A DNA stretch of 64,000 bases. It comes from Croceitalea rosinachiae. Its GTDB lineage: Bacteria; Bacteroidota; Bacteroidia; Flavobacteriales; Flavobacteriaceae. The stretch is taken from positions 248,001 to 312,000 of the forward strand of contig NZ_JAVRHR010000002.1 in assembly GCF_031846445.1 (NCBI RefSeq), written 5' to 3'. A model generated the notes under the pieces. It did no database searches. It had not been told where the DNA came from and saw only the letters and a program-made list of their open reading frames with translations. Positions within the stretch are counted from its first letter, which is position 1; each line of letters opens with the position of its first letter. The position numbers were made by a program, and so were the translations under genes. Below are positions 55,137 through 63,985 of this stretch, one piece after another.

Positions 55137-56312
55137 ATGAACTTTATACTTTCTGACGGCAATTATCGCGAAAATTTACTTCCATTTACATTTACTCGTC
55201 CAATTGCAGATATAAGGATAGGAATACTGACCATACGTGAGAAGTGGGAACGTTTTCTAAATTGTAAAATCAGTGCATTGACGGAAGACTATCTGTCTGA
55301 TAAATTTCCAATACAAGTTGAGCCTGAAAATATAGTTATTCTAGCTTCTTTTCTTCCGAATAAGAAATTCGTAGAAGCCATTAAACAATTAAAAGGTAAT
55401 GAAGCATTAGTTTGGCATGATGAGGTCATAGCATATGCTACAACTGATGCTCATAAAGTCTTTCAGCTCAATGATTTTAGAGTTATTCTGTTTGAAGAAG
55501 CGATTATTACTGTAAAAAACACTTGGGATATTTTCTCAAAGAATCAAGAAGCGCTACAAGAAGATTTTGATTTTATTACAAGAGGTAGAAAGAGCGCTCC
55601 GATTTCAGATACCAATCGGGTAATTGCACCAGAAAATATATTTTTAGAAGAAGGTGCAGATGTTGAGCATAGTATTCTAAATGCTTCGAATGGCCCTATT
55701 TACTTAGGTAAGGATTCATTGGTAATGGAAGGCAATATGATTCGTGGTGCGCTGGCTCTCTGTGAAAAAGCGGTCATTAAAATGGGTGCCAAAATATATG
55801 GAGCAACTACTATTGGACCATATGGCAAGGTCTGTGGTGAGATTAACAATTCGGTAATCTTTGGATATTCCAGCAAAGGGCACGATGGTTATTTGGGAAA
55901 CTCAGTTTTGGGGGAATGGTGCAATATAGGTGCGGATTCTAACAATTCAAACCTAAAGAATAACTATGCAAAAGTTCGCATATGGAACTATGCTTCTGAA
56001 AGATTTGACCAAACAGGACTTCAATTTTGCGGTCTGATGATGGGTGATCATAGTAAAACAGCAATCAATACCATGTTCAATACTGGTACGGTCATCGGGG
56101 TTAATGTAAACGTATATACCCCAGGTTTTCCCAGAAATTTCATACCTAGTTTTAGCTGGGGTGGTGCTTCTGGTTTTAGTGCCTATATGCCTAAAAAAGC
56201 TTTTGAAGCGGCCAAAGTAATGATGGCTAGAAGAAATGTCGAGTTTGACGCCATTGAGGCTAACATTTTAAACCATGTTTTTGAACTGACAAAAAAGTGG
56301 CGTAAATATTAA
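55137..56312 (+). CDS. GlmU-like putative sugar nucleotidyltransferase
   Basis: About 391 residues from ATG 55137 (MNFILSDGNYRENLLPFTFT). The longer frame to 55062 would include the rpmE2 terminator hairpin. An N-terminal nucleotidyltransferase-like domain (ADIRIGILTIREKWERF) is joined to a left-handed beta-helix of hexapeptide repeats (GPIYLGKDSLVMEGNMIRG, GAKIYGATTIGPYGKVCGEI). It resembles the Bacteroidota GlmU family variant, not a full E. coli-type GlmU (456 residues). The canonical N-terminal nucleotide loop G-x-G-T-x-M is absent, so substrate and activity are uncertain. Confidence 0.8.
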   Translation: MNFILSDGNYRENLLPFTFTRPIADIRIGILTIREKWERFLNCKISALTEDYLSDKFPIQVEPENIVILASFLPNKKFVEAIKQLKGNEALVWHDEVIAYATTDAHKVFQLNDFRVILFEEAIITVKNTWDIFSKNQEALQEDFDFITRGRKSAPISDTNRVIAPENIFLEEGADVEHSILNASNGPIYLGKDSLVMEGNMIRGALALCEKAVIKMGAKIYGATTIGPYGKVCGEINNSVIFGYSSKGHDGYLGNSVLGEWCNIGADSNNSNLKNNYAKVRIWNYASERFDQTGLQFCGLMMGDHSKTAINTMFNTGTVIGVNVNVYTPGFPRNFIPSFSWGGASGFSAYMPKKAFEAAKVMMARRNVEFDAIEANILNHVFELTKKWRKY

Positions 56313-56437
56313 GCTTCGTTATCAATATGCTAAGTGGAGTTTTGATTCCTTTTAGCAACAGCTAACAAAGTCCCATTATTTTTTACAAGTTTTCAAGAGT
56401 ATAAGTACCAACTTCTTCCAATAATATGCAAACTATT

Positions 56438-56464
56438 TTGACTTTGGGCTATTTGCTATCTTTG
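56438..56464 (+). promoter_or_regulatory. Candidate promoter of mtaB
   Basis: TATCTTTG at 56457-56464 matches TAnnTTTG; a TTG at 56438-56440 gives a spacer of only 16. It is 22 bases before the ATG. The rest of the 174-base gap after the GlmU-like gene shows a short TTAGC-AACA-GCTAA inverted repeat and nothing else notable. Confidence 0.35.
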
Positions 56465-56486
56465 CATTCGCAAAAATGGGTAGGTA

Positions 56487-57839
56487 ATGAAATATCAAAA
56501 TAAATTTGATACAAGAAAGAAAGTTGCTTTTTACACCTTAGGTTGTAAATTGAACTTCTCTGAGACATCTACAATTGCTAGAAATTTTGAAGGAGAAGGT
56601 TTTGACCGTGTTGATTTTAATGAGGTAGCAGATATTTATGTTATTAACACATGCTCTGTTACTGAAAATGCAGATAAGCGCTTTAAGACGATTGTAAAGC
56701 AGGCGCAAAAATCAAATCCTGAAGCTTTTGTCGCCGCTGTGGGCTGCTACGCGCAACTAAAACCAGAAGAACTTGCCGCGGTTGATGGGGTTGATTTGGT
56801 ATTGGGTGCTACTGAAAAATTTAAGATTACCGATTACCTCAACGACCTTTCAAAGAATGACCATGGTGAAGTTCATTCTTGTGAAATTGAAGATGCCGAT
56901 TTTTATGTGGGGAGTTATGCGATTGGTGATAGAACAAGAGCTTTTTTAAAGGTGCAAGACGGTTGCGACTATAAATGTACCTATTGCACTATTCCGTTGG
57001 CTAGAGGAATTTCGCGTAGTGATTCCTTATCAAATGTGCTCAAAAATGCAGCTGAGATTTCTTCTAAAGGAATTAAAGAAATTGTTTTAACAGGTGTTAA
57101 TATTGGTGATTATGGCAAAGGCGAGTTTGGCAACAAAAAGCATGAGCATACTTTTTTGGAACTAGTTAAAGCTTTAGATAATGTTGAAGGCATTCATAGA
57201 CTTCGAATTTCTTCCATAGAACCAAATCTTTTAAAAAATGAGACCATTGGTTTTGTAGCGCAGAGTAATTCTTTTGTTCCACATTTTCATATTCCACTAC
57301 AAAGTGGTAGCGATGCCATCTTAAAAATAATGCGAAGACGTTATTTGAGCAATCTTTATGTTGATAGAGTCGCTAAAATAAAAGAGATGATGCCACATGC
57401 TTGCATTGGTGTAGATGTCATTGTAGGTTTTCCTGGTGAAACCGAAGAACATTTTTTAGAAACATATCATTTTTTAAATGAATTGAACATCTCTTACCTA
57501 CATGTTTTTACTTACTCTGAACGAGATAATACAGCTGCTGCAGAAATGTTGGATGTTGTACCAAAGAATGTAAGAAGCAAACGAAGTAAGATGCTTCGAG
57601 GTTTATCTGTAAAAAAACGACGTGCTTTTTATGAAAGTCAGCTAGGCACTAAGAGAACCGTGCTTTTTGAGGGCGAGAATAAATCAGGATATATTCATGG
57701 TTTCACAGAAAACTATGTAAAAGTGAAAACACCTTGGAATCCAGATTTAGTAAATACGCTTCACAAGGTTGAATTAACTGAGATTGATGAAGATGGTTTG
57801 GTGCGCTTTGAGTTGGTAACGGAAGCAGTTAGTTTTTAA
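56487..57839 (+). CDS. mtaB: tRNA (t6A37) C2-methylthiotransferase
   Basis: A 450-residue radical-SAM enzyme that adds a methylthio group to N6-threonylcarbamoyladenosine at tRNA position 37. The N-terminal UPF0004 domain binds one iron-sulfur cluster through C20, C56 and C87. The radical-SAM cluster cysteines are C160, C164 and C167 (GCDYKCTYC). A TRAM domain ends the protein. The motif TLGCKLNFSE and the length identify MtaB rather than MiaB or RimO. A single gene with a candidate promoter. Confidence 0.93.
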   Translation: MKYQNKFDTRKKVAFYTLGCKLNFSETSTIARNFEGEGFDRVDFNEVADIYVINTCSVTENADKRFKTIVKQAQKSNPEAFVAAVGCYAQLKPEELAAVDGVDLVLGATEKFKITDYLNDLSKNDHGEVHSCEIEDADFYVGSYAIGDRTRAFLKVQDGCDYKCTYCTIPLARGISRSDSLSNVLKNAAEISSKGIKEIVLTGVNIGDYGKGEFGNKKHEHTFLELVKALDNVEGIHRLRISSIEPNLLKNETIGFVAQSNSFVPHFHIPLQSGSDAILKIMRRRYLSNLYVDRVAKIKEMMPHACIGVDVIVGFPGETEEHFLETYHFLNELNISYLHVFTYSERDNTAAAEMLDVVPKNVRSKRSKMLRGLSVKKRRAFYESQLGTKRTVLFEGENKSGYIHGFTENYVKVKTPWNPDLVNTLHKVELTEIDEDGLVRFELVTEAVSF

Positions 57840-57907
57840 AAGGAGTTTGGTAATTTAAGATTGATTTTGAAAGTATTCCTTCGCTTCGCTCGCAATAAAG
57901 CATAAAA

Positions 57908-57929
57908 AAACCTCTCGATAGAGAGGTTT
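57908..57929 (-). terminator. Terminator between mtaB and the small GNAT gene
   Basis: Perfect stem AAACCTCTC / GAGAGGTTT with a 4-base loop (GATA). The minus strand continues with a T run, so it ends the GNAT transcript; it may also stop mtaB transcription on the plus strand. Confidence 0.85.
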
Positions 57930-57938
57930 AAAATTTTG

Positions 57939-58232
57939 TTAGATTCTGATACCTACCGGCAACATTTCTTTGTACTGTCGATTCTTCCTCAGAAAGCCCG
58001 CGATGTGGGGACTTGTGGGTACCACTCTTAAGTTTTTCTCTTGAATATTGTTCAAAACGGCTTTGATAAAAGACTCTTTAAAACCATCTTGGGTAATTTC
58101 TTCAGGAATCACAAGTTTGGTTAAAAACACTTTCCGTTCTTGAGAAGAATATTCAATCTTTGCTAAATGGCCATCCACTTTAACTTCGAATTGACGCAAA
58201 AAACTGTTGTCGTTAATTTCCATCTCTGTCAT
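57939..58232 (-). CDS. Small GNAT-like N-acetyltransferase (COG2388 type)
   Basis: A 97-residue single-domain protein. FLRQFEVKVDGHLAKIEYS and FLTKLVIPEEI, then VVPTSPHIAGFLRKN, match the minimal GNAT family COG2388 (YidJ/GATD1-like), which is about 90-100 residues. The acetyl acceptor is unknown. A single gene, divergent from the alpha/beta hydrolase gene. Confidence 0.8.
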   Translation of the reverse strand: MTEMEINDNSFLRQFEVKVDGHLAKIEYSSQERKVFLTKLVIPEEITQDGFKESFIKAVLNNIQEKNLRVVPTSPHIAGFLRKNRQYKEMLPVGIRI

Positions 58233-58265
58233 ATAGTTTTTGTTTACTTTTCGATTTAGACAAAA

Positions 58266-58295
58266 AAATTACGATGTATTCTGGTATCGTAATTT
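58266..58295. repeat. Inverted repeat between the small GNAT and hydrolase genes
   Basis: Ten-base perfect arms AAATTACGAT (58266-58275) and ATCGTAATTT (58286-58295) separated by 10 bases, in a 175-base divergent gap. Centre-to-centre spacing of 20 bases fits a dimeric regulator; a hairpin RNA is the alternative. Confidence 0.45.
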
Positions 58296-58407
58296 ATATT
58301 TTTAGTTTCGGTTTGATGTTTGCAAAAAAGTGAGGTACTTTACAAACGGGAGACAAAAGTAGTTAAAAATTTGCTAAATTCCTAGTGAAATAGACCATTT
58401 GAGCAAT

Positions 58408-59070
58408 ATGAACGATAACAAGACATCGGTTTACCTCATGCCCGGAATGGCCGCAAACCCTTCAATTTTTGATAATCTTAAACTCGACCCAGATAAGTTT
58501 CGAGTACATCATTTAAAATGGTTTCAGCCCGATAGAGGAATAACCTTAGAAGATTATGCAAAAAAAATGTGTGCATATATTTCTGATGAAGAACCTGTTT
58601 TACTGGGCGTTTCTTTTGGGGGCATTCTGGTTCAAGAAATGGCACGGCACGTACGAACGAAAAAGGTAGTTGTTGTTTCAAGTGTAAAATCAGAAAGAGA
58701 ACTTCCAAAGCGAATGCTTTTTGCAAAATATACTAAAGTCCATAAACTATTACCAACCGGTTTGGTCAATAACGTAGAGCTTTTGGCCAAATATGCTTTT
58801 GGCGAAACGGCGACCAAACGGTTAGCACTTTATGAGCAGTATCTTTCTATAAGAGATAAGTATTACATAGACTGGTCCATTGACAATATTGTGAATTGGA
58901 AACAGAAAGAAGTGTTGCCAAACCTTCTTCATATTCAAGGAGAAAAGGATGCAGTTTTTCCTATTGCTAATATTTCGAGTTGTATTCAAGTTAAGAATGG
59001 TACACATACCATGATTATTCATCGTGCAAAATGGTTTAATGAGAACTTGCCTACACTAATATTAGAATAA
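58408..59070 (+). CDS. Alpha/beta hydrolase
   Basis: About 220 residues starting at ATG 58408 (MNDNKTSVYLMPGMAANPS); the frame begins three codons earlier at a TTG. The nucleophile elbow is GVSFGG, with PGMAANPS near the N-terminus as the oxyanion region, and GTHTMI with the likely catalytic His at the C-terminus. The Asp is probably in GEKDAVFP. It is cytoplasmic, substrate unknown. It precedes the lytic transglycosylase gene by 45 bases on the same strand. Confidence 0.85.
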   Translation: MNDNKTSVYLMPGMAANPSIFDNLKLDPDKFRVHHLKWFQPDRGITLEDYAKKMCAYISDEEPVLLGVSFGGILVQEMARHVRTKKVVVVSSVKSERELPKRMLFAKYTKVHKLLPTGLVNNVELLAKYAFGETATKRLALYEQYLSIRDKYYIDWSIDNIVNWKQKEVLPNLLHIQGEKDAVFPIANISSCIQVKNGTHTMIIHRAKWFNENLPTLILE

Positions 59071-59115
59071 AAGAGTTTAAAATTCTATAGTATCTTGCAA
59101 GAGAAAACGAAAAAG

Positions 59116-60069
59116 ATGAGACATTTAAAAAATATACTGGCACTAATTGGTTTTGTTGTTGTAATAGGAAGTTTGATTTATGCGGTTCAAATGAAATCGG
59201 AATCTAATACAGAAGCTTCAAATCAAATAGAACAAGTTGATAAGAGTGTAAGCGATGGATATCGAATAAGTGCAATAGATATTCCTGAAGATCTAAATTT
59301 TGCGGGTGAAAAAGTTCCATTCGGTGATCCAGAGATAATGGAACGCGTAGATCGAGAGTTTTTAGTAAATACCTATTGGCAATCTAATGCCCTTTTATTG
59401 ATGAAGCGCGCCAACAAGTACTTTCCCATAATAGAACCTATTCTTGCAAAAAACGGTATCCCCGATGATTTTAAATATTTAGCAGTTGCTGAGAGTGGAC
59501 TCCAAAACGTAGTGTCACCAGCAGGAGCTACCGGTTTTTGGCAAATAATGAAGGCTACGGGTAAAGAATATGGATTAGAAGTGAATTCTAATGTTGATGA
59601 GCGTTACCATGTCGAGAAAAGTACTCAGGTTGCCTGTGAGTACTTAAATAAATGGAAAAGCCGTTTTGGAAGTTGGACATTGACCGCAGCTGCCTATAAT
59701 GCTGGACCTGGAGGAATCCAGAAATATATGGGAATACAAAAGGTAGATGACTATTATGATTTACTCTTAGGTCAAGAAACAGGACGATACCTTTTTAGAA
59801 TAATGGCGATTAAAGAAATCATTTCAAACCCTGATAAATACGGTTTTGACGTAGAAAACGATGATTTTTATAAGGCCGTTCCAACATTCTCTGTTGAAGT
59901 TGATGGACCTATTGCTAGTTGGGCCGACTATGCAAATGAATATGAAATCAATTACAAAATATTAAAGCGACATAACCCCTGGCTGCGTGAACCACATTTA
60001 AACAATGCTTCTCGTAAGAAGTATACTATTGAAATACCTAATAAGGGTTACTACAGAGAGTCTAAATAA
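59116..60069 (+). CDS. Membrane-anchored lytic transglycosylase (MltD-like)
   Basis: Start at ATG 59116 (MRHLKNILALIGFVVVIGSLIY); the earlier TTG at 59095 is not needed. About 317 residues: an uncleaved or lipid-less N-terminal membrane anchor, then an SLT domain with catalytic Glu in AVAESGLQNVVSPAGATGFW and AAAYNAGPGGI. A short C-terminal LysM-like region follows (YEINYKILKRHNPWLREPHL). It cleaves peptidoglycan glycan strands in the periplasm with 1,6-anhydro product formation. Confidence 0.9.
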   Translation: MRHLKNILALIGFVVVIGSLIYAVQMKSESNTEASNQIEQVDKSVSDGYRISAIDIPEDLNFAGEKVPFGDPEIMERVDREFLVNTYWQSNALLLMKRANKYFPIIEPILAKNGIPDDFKYLAVAESGLQNVVSPAGATGFWQIMKATGKEYGLEVNSNVDERYHVEKSTQVACEYLNKWKSRFGSWTLTAAAYNAGPGGIQKYMGIQKVDDYYDLLLGQETGRYLFRIMAIKEIISNPDKYGFDVENDDFYKAVPTFSVEVDGPIASWADYANEYEINYKILKRHNPWLREPHLNNASRKKYTIEIPNKGYYRESK

Positions 60070-60082
60070 TTTTAAACCAATT

Positions 60083-60598
60083 TTAGATTTTCTTCATCTG
60101 TTGTTGCATCATTTTTATTTGATCCGTCAACATGTTGTTCTTATCTAATTTTTTTGCTTCTTGGAGTAGGGTAGTAGCTTCACGTTTTCTTCTTTTTTGC
60201 ATAGCGATACCTGCTAAACTCAACTTTGCCATAGCTACATCATAATCCATATTAAGACCAAGTTTCAAAGCTTTTTTGAAGTACTTTTCTGCAGTAGTCA
60301 AGTTTTTTTGAGAAAAAATTATGCCTTGTAAATAGTTATAATATCCTTGTTGTTTGATTGTTAAGGCGCTCTCAGGTTTTTTGATTTTAGTCAACCATTT
60401 TTCGGTACCTACCATATCTTGTTTACGCATGCGTAAAAAAGCCAGTAGAATGATTTCGTTTCTAAAGTATAAAAAAACAAAAATCAGAGAGAATAGTACC
60501 AAAAAGATACCATTGCCAATATAACCTTCTATAAATTGGTAAACCGCATAAGCTACTATAAGAGCAGTAATGACAAGTTTTATATTTTTGTTGAACAT
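60083..60598 (-). CDS. TPR-containing membrane protein
   Basis: A 171-residue protein with two adjacent transmembrane helices (about residues 8-50) and a cytoplasmic or periplasmic C-terminal TPR-like region (KQQGYYNYLQGIIFSQKNL, AEKYFKKALKLGLNMDYDVA, AKLSLAGIAMQKRRKREATT). Function unknown. It converges on the transglycosylase gene and is divergent from rpmH. Confidence 0.75.
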   Translation of the reverse strand: MFNKNIKLVITALIVAYAVYQFIEGYIGNGIFLVLFSLIFVFLYFRNEIILLAFLRMRKQDMVGTEKWLTKIKKPESALTIKQQGYYNYLQGIIFSQKNLTTAEKYFKKALKLGLNMDYDVAMAKLSLAGIAMQKRRKREATTLLQEAKKLDKNNMLTDQIKMMQQQMKKI

Positions 60599-60696
60599 TT
60601 TAAAGTGTTTTTCTGTTTAGATTGCGCACAAAGAAATGCAGTTTTTCTCGGCTTGCAAAACTACTAAAAACTATTCAAAATTATTTTTGAATAGTC

Positions 60697-60726
60697 TTGT
60701 CAAAGTAAAAAGTCTTCGTATATTTG
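60697..60726 (+). promoter_or_regulatory. Promoter of rpmH (TTG-N19-TAnnTTTG)
   Basis: TTG at 60697-60699, exactly 19 bases, TATATTTG at 60719-60726: a perfect match to the Bacteroidota consensus. Expected start of transcription near 60733. Confidence 0.88.
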
Positions 60727-60741
60727 CGCGCAGAATTTCAG

Positions 60742-60759
60742 AAAGCCTTGAGGCTTTTT
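60742..60759 (+). promoter_or_regulatory. Hairpin in the rpmH leader
   Basis: AAAGCC-TTGA-GGCTTT followed by TT lies within the predicted 45-base 5' leader of rpmH. It has the form of a short intrinsic terminator, so attenuation of L34 synthesis is possible. This is inference. Confidence 0.5.
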
Positions 60760-60776
60760 CCTAAATAAGCTTAGAA

Positions 60777-60935
60777 ATGAAAAGAACATATCAGCCATCA
60801 AAGAGAAAGAGAAGAAACAAACATGGTTTTAGAGAGCGTATGGCATCTGCTAACGGCAGAAAGGTTCTTGCTAGAAGAAGGGCAAAAGGAAGAAAGAAAT
60901 TAACTGTTTCATCTGAACCACGTCATAAAAAATAA
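60777..60935 (+). CDS. rpmH: 50S ribosomal protein L34
   Basis: A 52-residue, strongly basic protein (MKRTYQPSKRKRRNKHGFRE...) read directly from the sequence; it is too short to be found by length-filtered searches. The motif TYQPSKRKRRNKHGFRERM is diagnostic of L34, the last 50S protein near the tunnel exit. It has a perfect promoter upstream and a terminator downstream. The usual rnpA neighbour is absent here. Confidence 0.97.
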   Translation: MKRTYQPSKRKRRNKHGFRERMASANGRKVLARRRAKGRKKLTVSSEPRHKK

Positions 60936-60957
60936 TGACTGTAAATAACTTTTTAAT

Positions 60958-60995
60958 AAAGGTGCTACTTTTTCAAGTTTAGCACCTTTTTTTTT
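60958..60995 (+). terminator. Rho-independent terminator of rpmH
   Basis: Stem AAAGGTGCT / AGCACCTTT with a 14-base loop and a run of nine T. It starts 22 bases after the L34 stop and 45 before carB. Confidence 0.85.
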
Positions 60996-61039
60996 GCCGA
61001 AATTTGAAAAATTTTGAATAACGAGAAACCTTATTTATA

Positions 61040-63892
61040 ATGCCAAAAAGAGACGATCTCAAATCGATTTTAATTATTGGTTCTGGTCCCATTGTAATTG
61101 GCCAGGCATGTGAGTTTGACTATTCTGGTTCCCAAGCGTTAAGATCTTTGCGTGAAGATGGAATTGAGACCATTTTGATAAATAGTAACCCAGCGACCAT
61201 AATGACCGACCCGGTTATGGCCGATCATATTTATCTTAAACCACTAAATACTAAATCGATTATTGAGATTCTTAAGAATCATCCGAACATTGATGCCGTA
61301 TTGCCAACTATGGGTGGACAAACGGCATTAAACCTCTGTATACAGGCAGATGATAAAGGTATTTGGGAAGATTTTGGTGTTGAAATCATCGGTGTTGATA
61401 TCGATGCTATCAACATTACGGAAGACCGTGAGAAATTTAGGGAACTTATGACCAAAATTGGTGTGGGAATGGCACCACAAGCTACAGCCACATCGTTTCT
61501 AAAAGGGAAAGAGATTGCTCAAGAATTTGGTTTTCCTTTAGTTATTAGAGCCTCTTTTACACTTGGAGGTGCAGGGGCATCTATCGTATATGAACCAGAA
61601 AATTTTGATGGTTTACTAAGCCATGGCCTTGAAGTTTCGCCCATACATGAAGTGATGATAGATAAAGCCATGATGGGATGGAAGGAATACGAGTTAGAAT
61701 TGCTTCGAGATAAAAATGACAATGTCGTAATTATCTGTGCCATTGAAAACATGGATCCTATGGGAATCCATACTGGTGATTCCATAACAGTGGCTCCGGC
61801 AATGACCTTGTCTGATAGAACCTACCAACGAATGCGTGATATGGCCATTCATATGATGCGGAGCATTGGAGATTTTGCTGGTGGATGTAATGTACAGTTT
61901 GCAGTTAGTCCAGATGAAAAAGAAGATATTATAGCCATTGAAATCAATCCTAGAGTATCTCGTTCATCTGCTTTGGCTTCTAAAGCCACAGGATATCCTA
62001 TTGCAAAAATTGCAGCTAAATTAGCAATCGGCTATTCGTTGGATGAGTTGGATAACCAAATAACAAAATCAACTTCTGCACTTTTTGAGCCGACATTAGA
62101 TTATGTAATCGTAAAAATCCCGAGATGGAACTTTGATAAATTTGAAGGTTCTGACAGGACTTTAGGACTGCAAATGAAGGCTGTTGGTGAGGTGATGGGA
62201 ATTGGACGTTCTTTTCAAGAAGCCCTGCACAAAGCGACTCAATCTCTTGAAATTAAACGTAATGGACTTGGAGCAGACGGAAAAGGATACAAAGATTATG
62301 AAACCATTATACAAAAGCTGACCGTTCCCAGCTGGGATAGGGTATTTGTAATATATGACGCCATACAACTGGGGATTCCATTGTCGCGAATTCATGAAAT
62401 CACAAAAATTGATATGTGGTTCTTAAAGCAATATGAAGAACTTCATTTGCTAGAGCAAGAGATTTCTAAATATACTGTAGAAAGCCTACCCAAAGCATTG
62501 CTTTTGGAAGCCAAACAAAAAGGGTTTGCAGATCGCCAAATCGCGCATATGCTGGATTGCTATGAAAGTGAGGTCCACAAAAAACGGACCGAGCAGAATG
62601 TTAACAGAGTCTATAAATTGGTGGATACCTGTGCTGCGGAGTTTAAGGCAATGACACCATACTACTATTCCACGTTTGAAGAAGAAATGGAAACTGCAGA
62701 CGGCAAGCGTTTTGTGGTTAATGATAGTGAGGTTACTGATAGAAAGAAAATTGTGGTATTAGGCTCAGGTCCAAATCGTATCGGCCAGGGTATAGAGTTT
62801 GATTATTGTTGTGTACACGGGGTCTTAGCGGCTGCAGAATGTGGTTATGAAACCATCATGATTAATTGCAACCCTGAAACCGTATCTACAGACTTTGATA
62901 CGGCTGATAAACTCTACTTTGAACCCGTTTTTTGGGAACATATTTACGATATAATTCTGCATGAAAAACCAGAAGGTGTTATTGTACAATTAGGTGGGCA
63001 AACCGCCTTAAAATTGGCAGAGAAGTTATCTAAATATGGAATAAAAATTATTGGAACTACTTTTGAATCACTGGATTTAGCGGAGGACCGAGGTAGCTTT
63101 TCTACCTTATTAAAAGAAAACGATATTCCTTACCCAAGATTTGGCGTTGCAGAAAGTGCTGACGAAGCTTTAGAATTGGCCGATGAATTAGGATTTCCAT
63201 TATTGGTTAGGCCTTCATATGTGCTCGGTGGTCAAGGAATGAAGATTGTCATCAATAAAGAAGATTTAGAGGCTCATGTAGTAGACTTACTCCGAAGCAT
63301 CCCTAATAATAAATTACTTTTAGATCACTATTTAGATGGTGCTATAGAAGCAGAAGCAGATGCTATTTGTGATGGGGAAGATGTTTACATCATTGGTATC
63401 ATGGAGCATATTGAACCTTGTGGTATTCATTCAGGAGATTCAAATGCCACTTTACCGCCATTTAACCTAGGTGAGTTTGTGATGCAACAAATTAAAGACC
63501 ATACTAAAAAGATTGCATTATCATTAAATACAGTAGGCTTGATTAATATTCAATTTGCTGTAAAAGATGATATGGTTTATATTATCGAAGCAAACCCAAG
63601 AGCTTCCAGAACAGTTCCTTTTATCGCAAAGGCTTACAAAGAACCTTATGTAAACTATGCGACCAAGGTAATGCTAGGCGAGAAAAGAGTGAAAGATTTT
63701 GATTTCAAACCAGAACTAGAAGGATACGCAATCAAACAGCCAGTGTTCTCATTCAATAAGTTTCCGAATGTCAACAAGAATTTAGGACCAGAGATGAAAA
63801 GTACTGGTGAGAGCATCCTTTTTATTGATAGTTTGAAAGATGATGACTTTTACAATTTATACTCTAGACGAAAGATGTATTTAAGTAAATAA
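61040..63892 (+). CDS. carB: Carbamoyl-phosphate synthase large subunit (short form)
   Basis: A 950-residue protein, against about 1070 in E. coli. It begins KSILIIGSGPIVIGQACEFDYSG and contains both ATP-grasp halves: the carboxyphosphate domain (GQTALNLC, LEVSPIHEVMIDKAM) and the carbamate-phosphorylating domain (GSGPNRIGQGIEFDYCC, VLGGQGMKIV). It ends at GESILFIDSLKDD, just where the C-terminal MGS-like allosteric domain would begin, so that domain is absent; the stop is real, with 108 bases still in the window. It makes carbamoyl phosphate for pyrimidines and arginine. carA is not in the window. Confidence 0.95.
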   Translation: MPKRDDLKSILIIGSGPIVIGQACEFDYSGSQALRSLREDGIETILINSNPATIMTDPVMADHIYLKPLNTKSIIEILKNHPNIDAVLPTMGGQTALNLCIQADDKGIWEDFGVEIIGVDIDAINITEDREKFRELMTKIGVGMAPQATATSFLKGKEIAQEFGFPLVIRASFTLGGAGASIVYEPENFDGLLSHGLEVSPIHEVMIDKAMMGWKEYELELLRDKNDNVVIICAIENMDPMGIHTGDSITVAPAMTLSDRTYQRMRDMAIHMMRSIGDFAGGCNVQFAVSPDEKEDIIAIEINPRVSRSSALASKATGYPIAKIAAKLAIGYSLDELDNQITKSTSALFEPTLDYVIVKIPRWNFDKFEGSDRTLGLQMKAVGEVMGIGRSFQEALHKATQSLEIKRNGLGADGKGYKDYETIIQKLTVPSWDRVFVIYDAIQLGIPLSRIHEITKIDMWFLKQYEELHLLEQEISKYTVESLPKALLLEAKQKGFADRQIAHMLDCYESEVHKKRTEQNVNRVYKLVDTCAAEFKAMTPYYYSTFEEEMETADGKRFVVNDSEVTDRKKIVVLGSGPNRIGQGIEFDYCCVHGVLAAAECGYETIMINCNPETVSTDFDTADKLYFEPVFWEHIYDIILHEKPEGVIVQLGGQTALKLAEKLSKYGIKIIGTTFESLDLAEDRGSFSTLLKENDIPYPRFGVAESADEALELADELGFPLLVRPSYVLGGQGMKIVINKEDLEAHVVDLLRSIPNNKLLLDHYLDGAIEAEADAICDGEDVYIIGIMEHIEPCGIHSGDSNATLPPFNLGEFVMQQIKDHTKKIALSLNTVGLINIQFAVKDDMVYIIEANPRASRTVPFIAKAYKEPYVNYATKVMLGEKRVKDFDFKPELEGYAIKQPVFSFNKFPNVNKNLGPEMKSTGESILFIDSLKDDDFYNLYSRRKMYLSK

Positions 63893-63940
63893 CCTTAGGG
63901 TAAGCACACGATGCATTAAAAGGAAAACCAACATTGATTT

Positions 63941-63954
63941 CGACGCAGGCGTCG
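63941..63954. repeat. Inverted repeat CGACGC-AG-GCGTCG downstream of carB
   Basis: Six-base perfect arms with a 2-base centre, GC-rich in an AT-rich setting, in the 108-base tail after carB. No T run follows. No gene is recognised in 63893-64000. Confidence 0.4.
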
Positions 63955-63985
63955 GAGCTTTAAATCTTGATTATCGAGTAAATAA

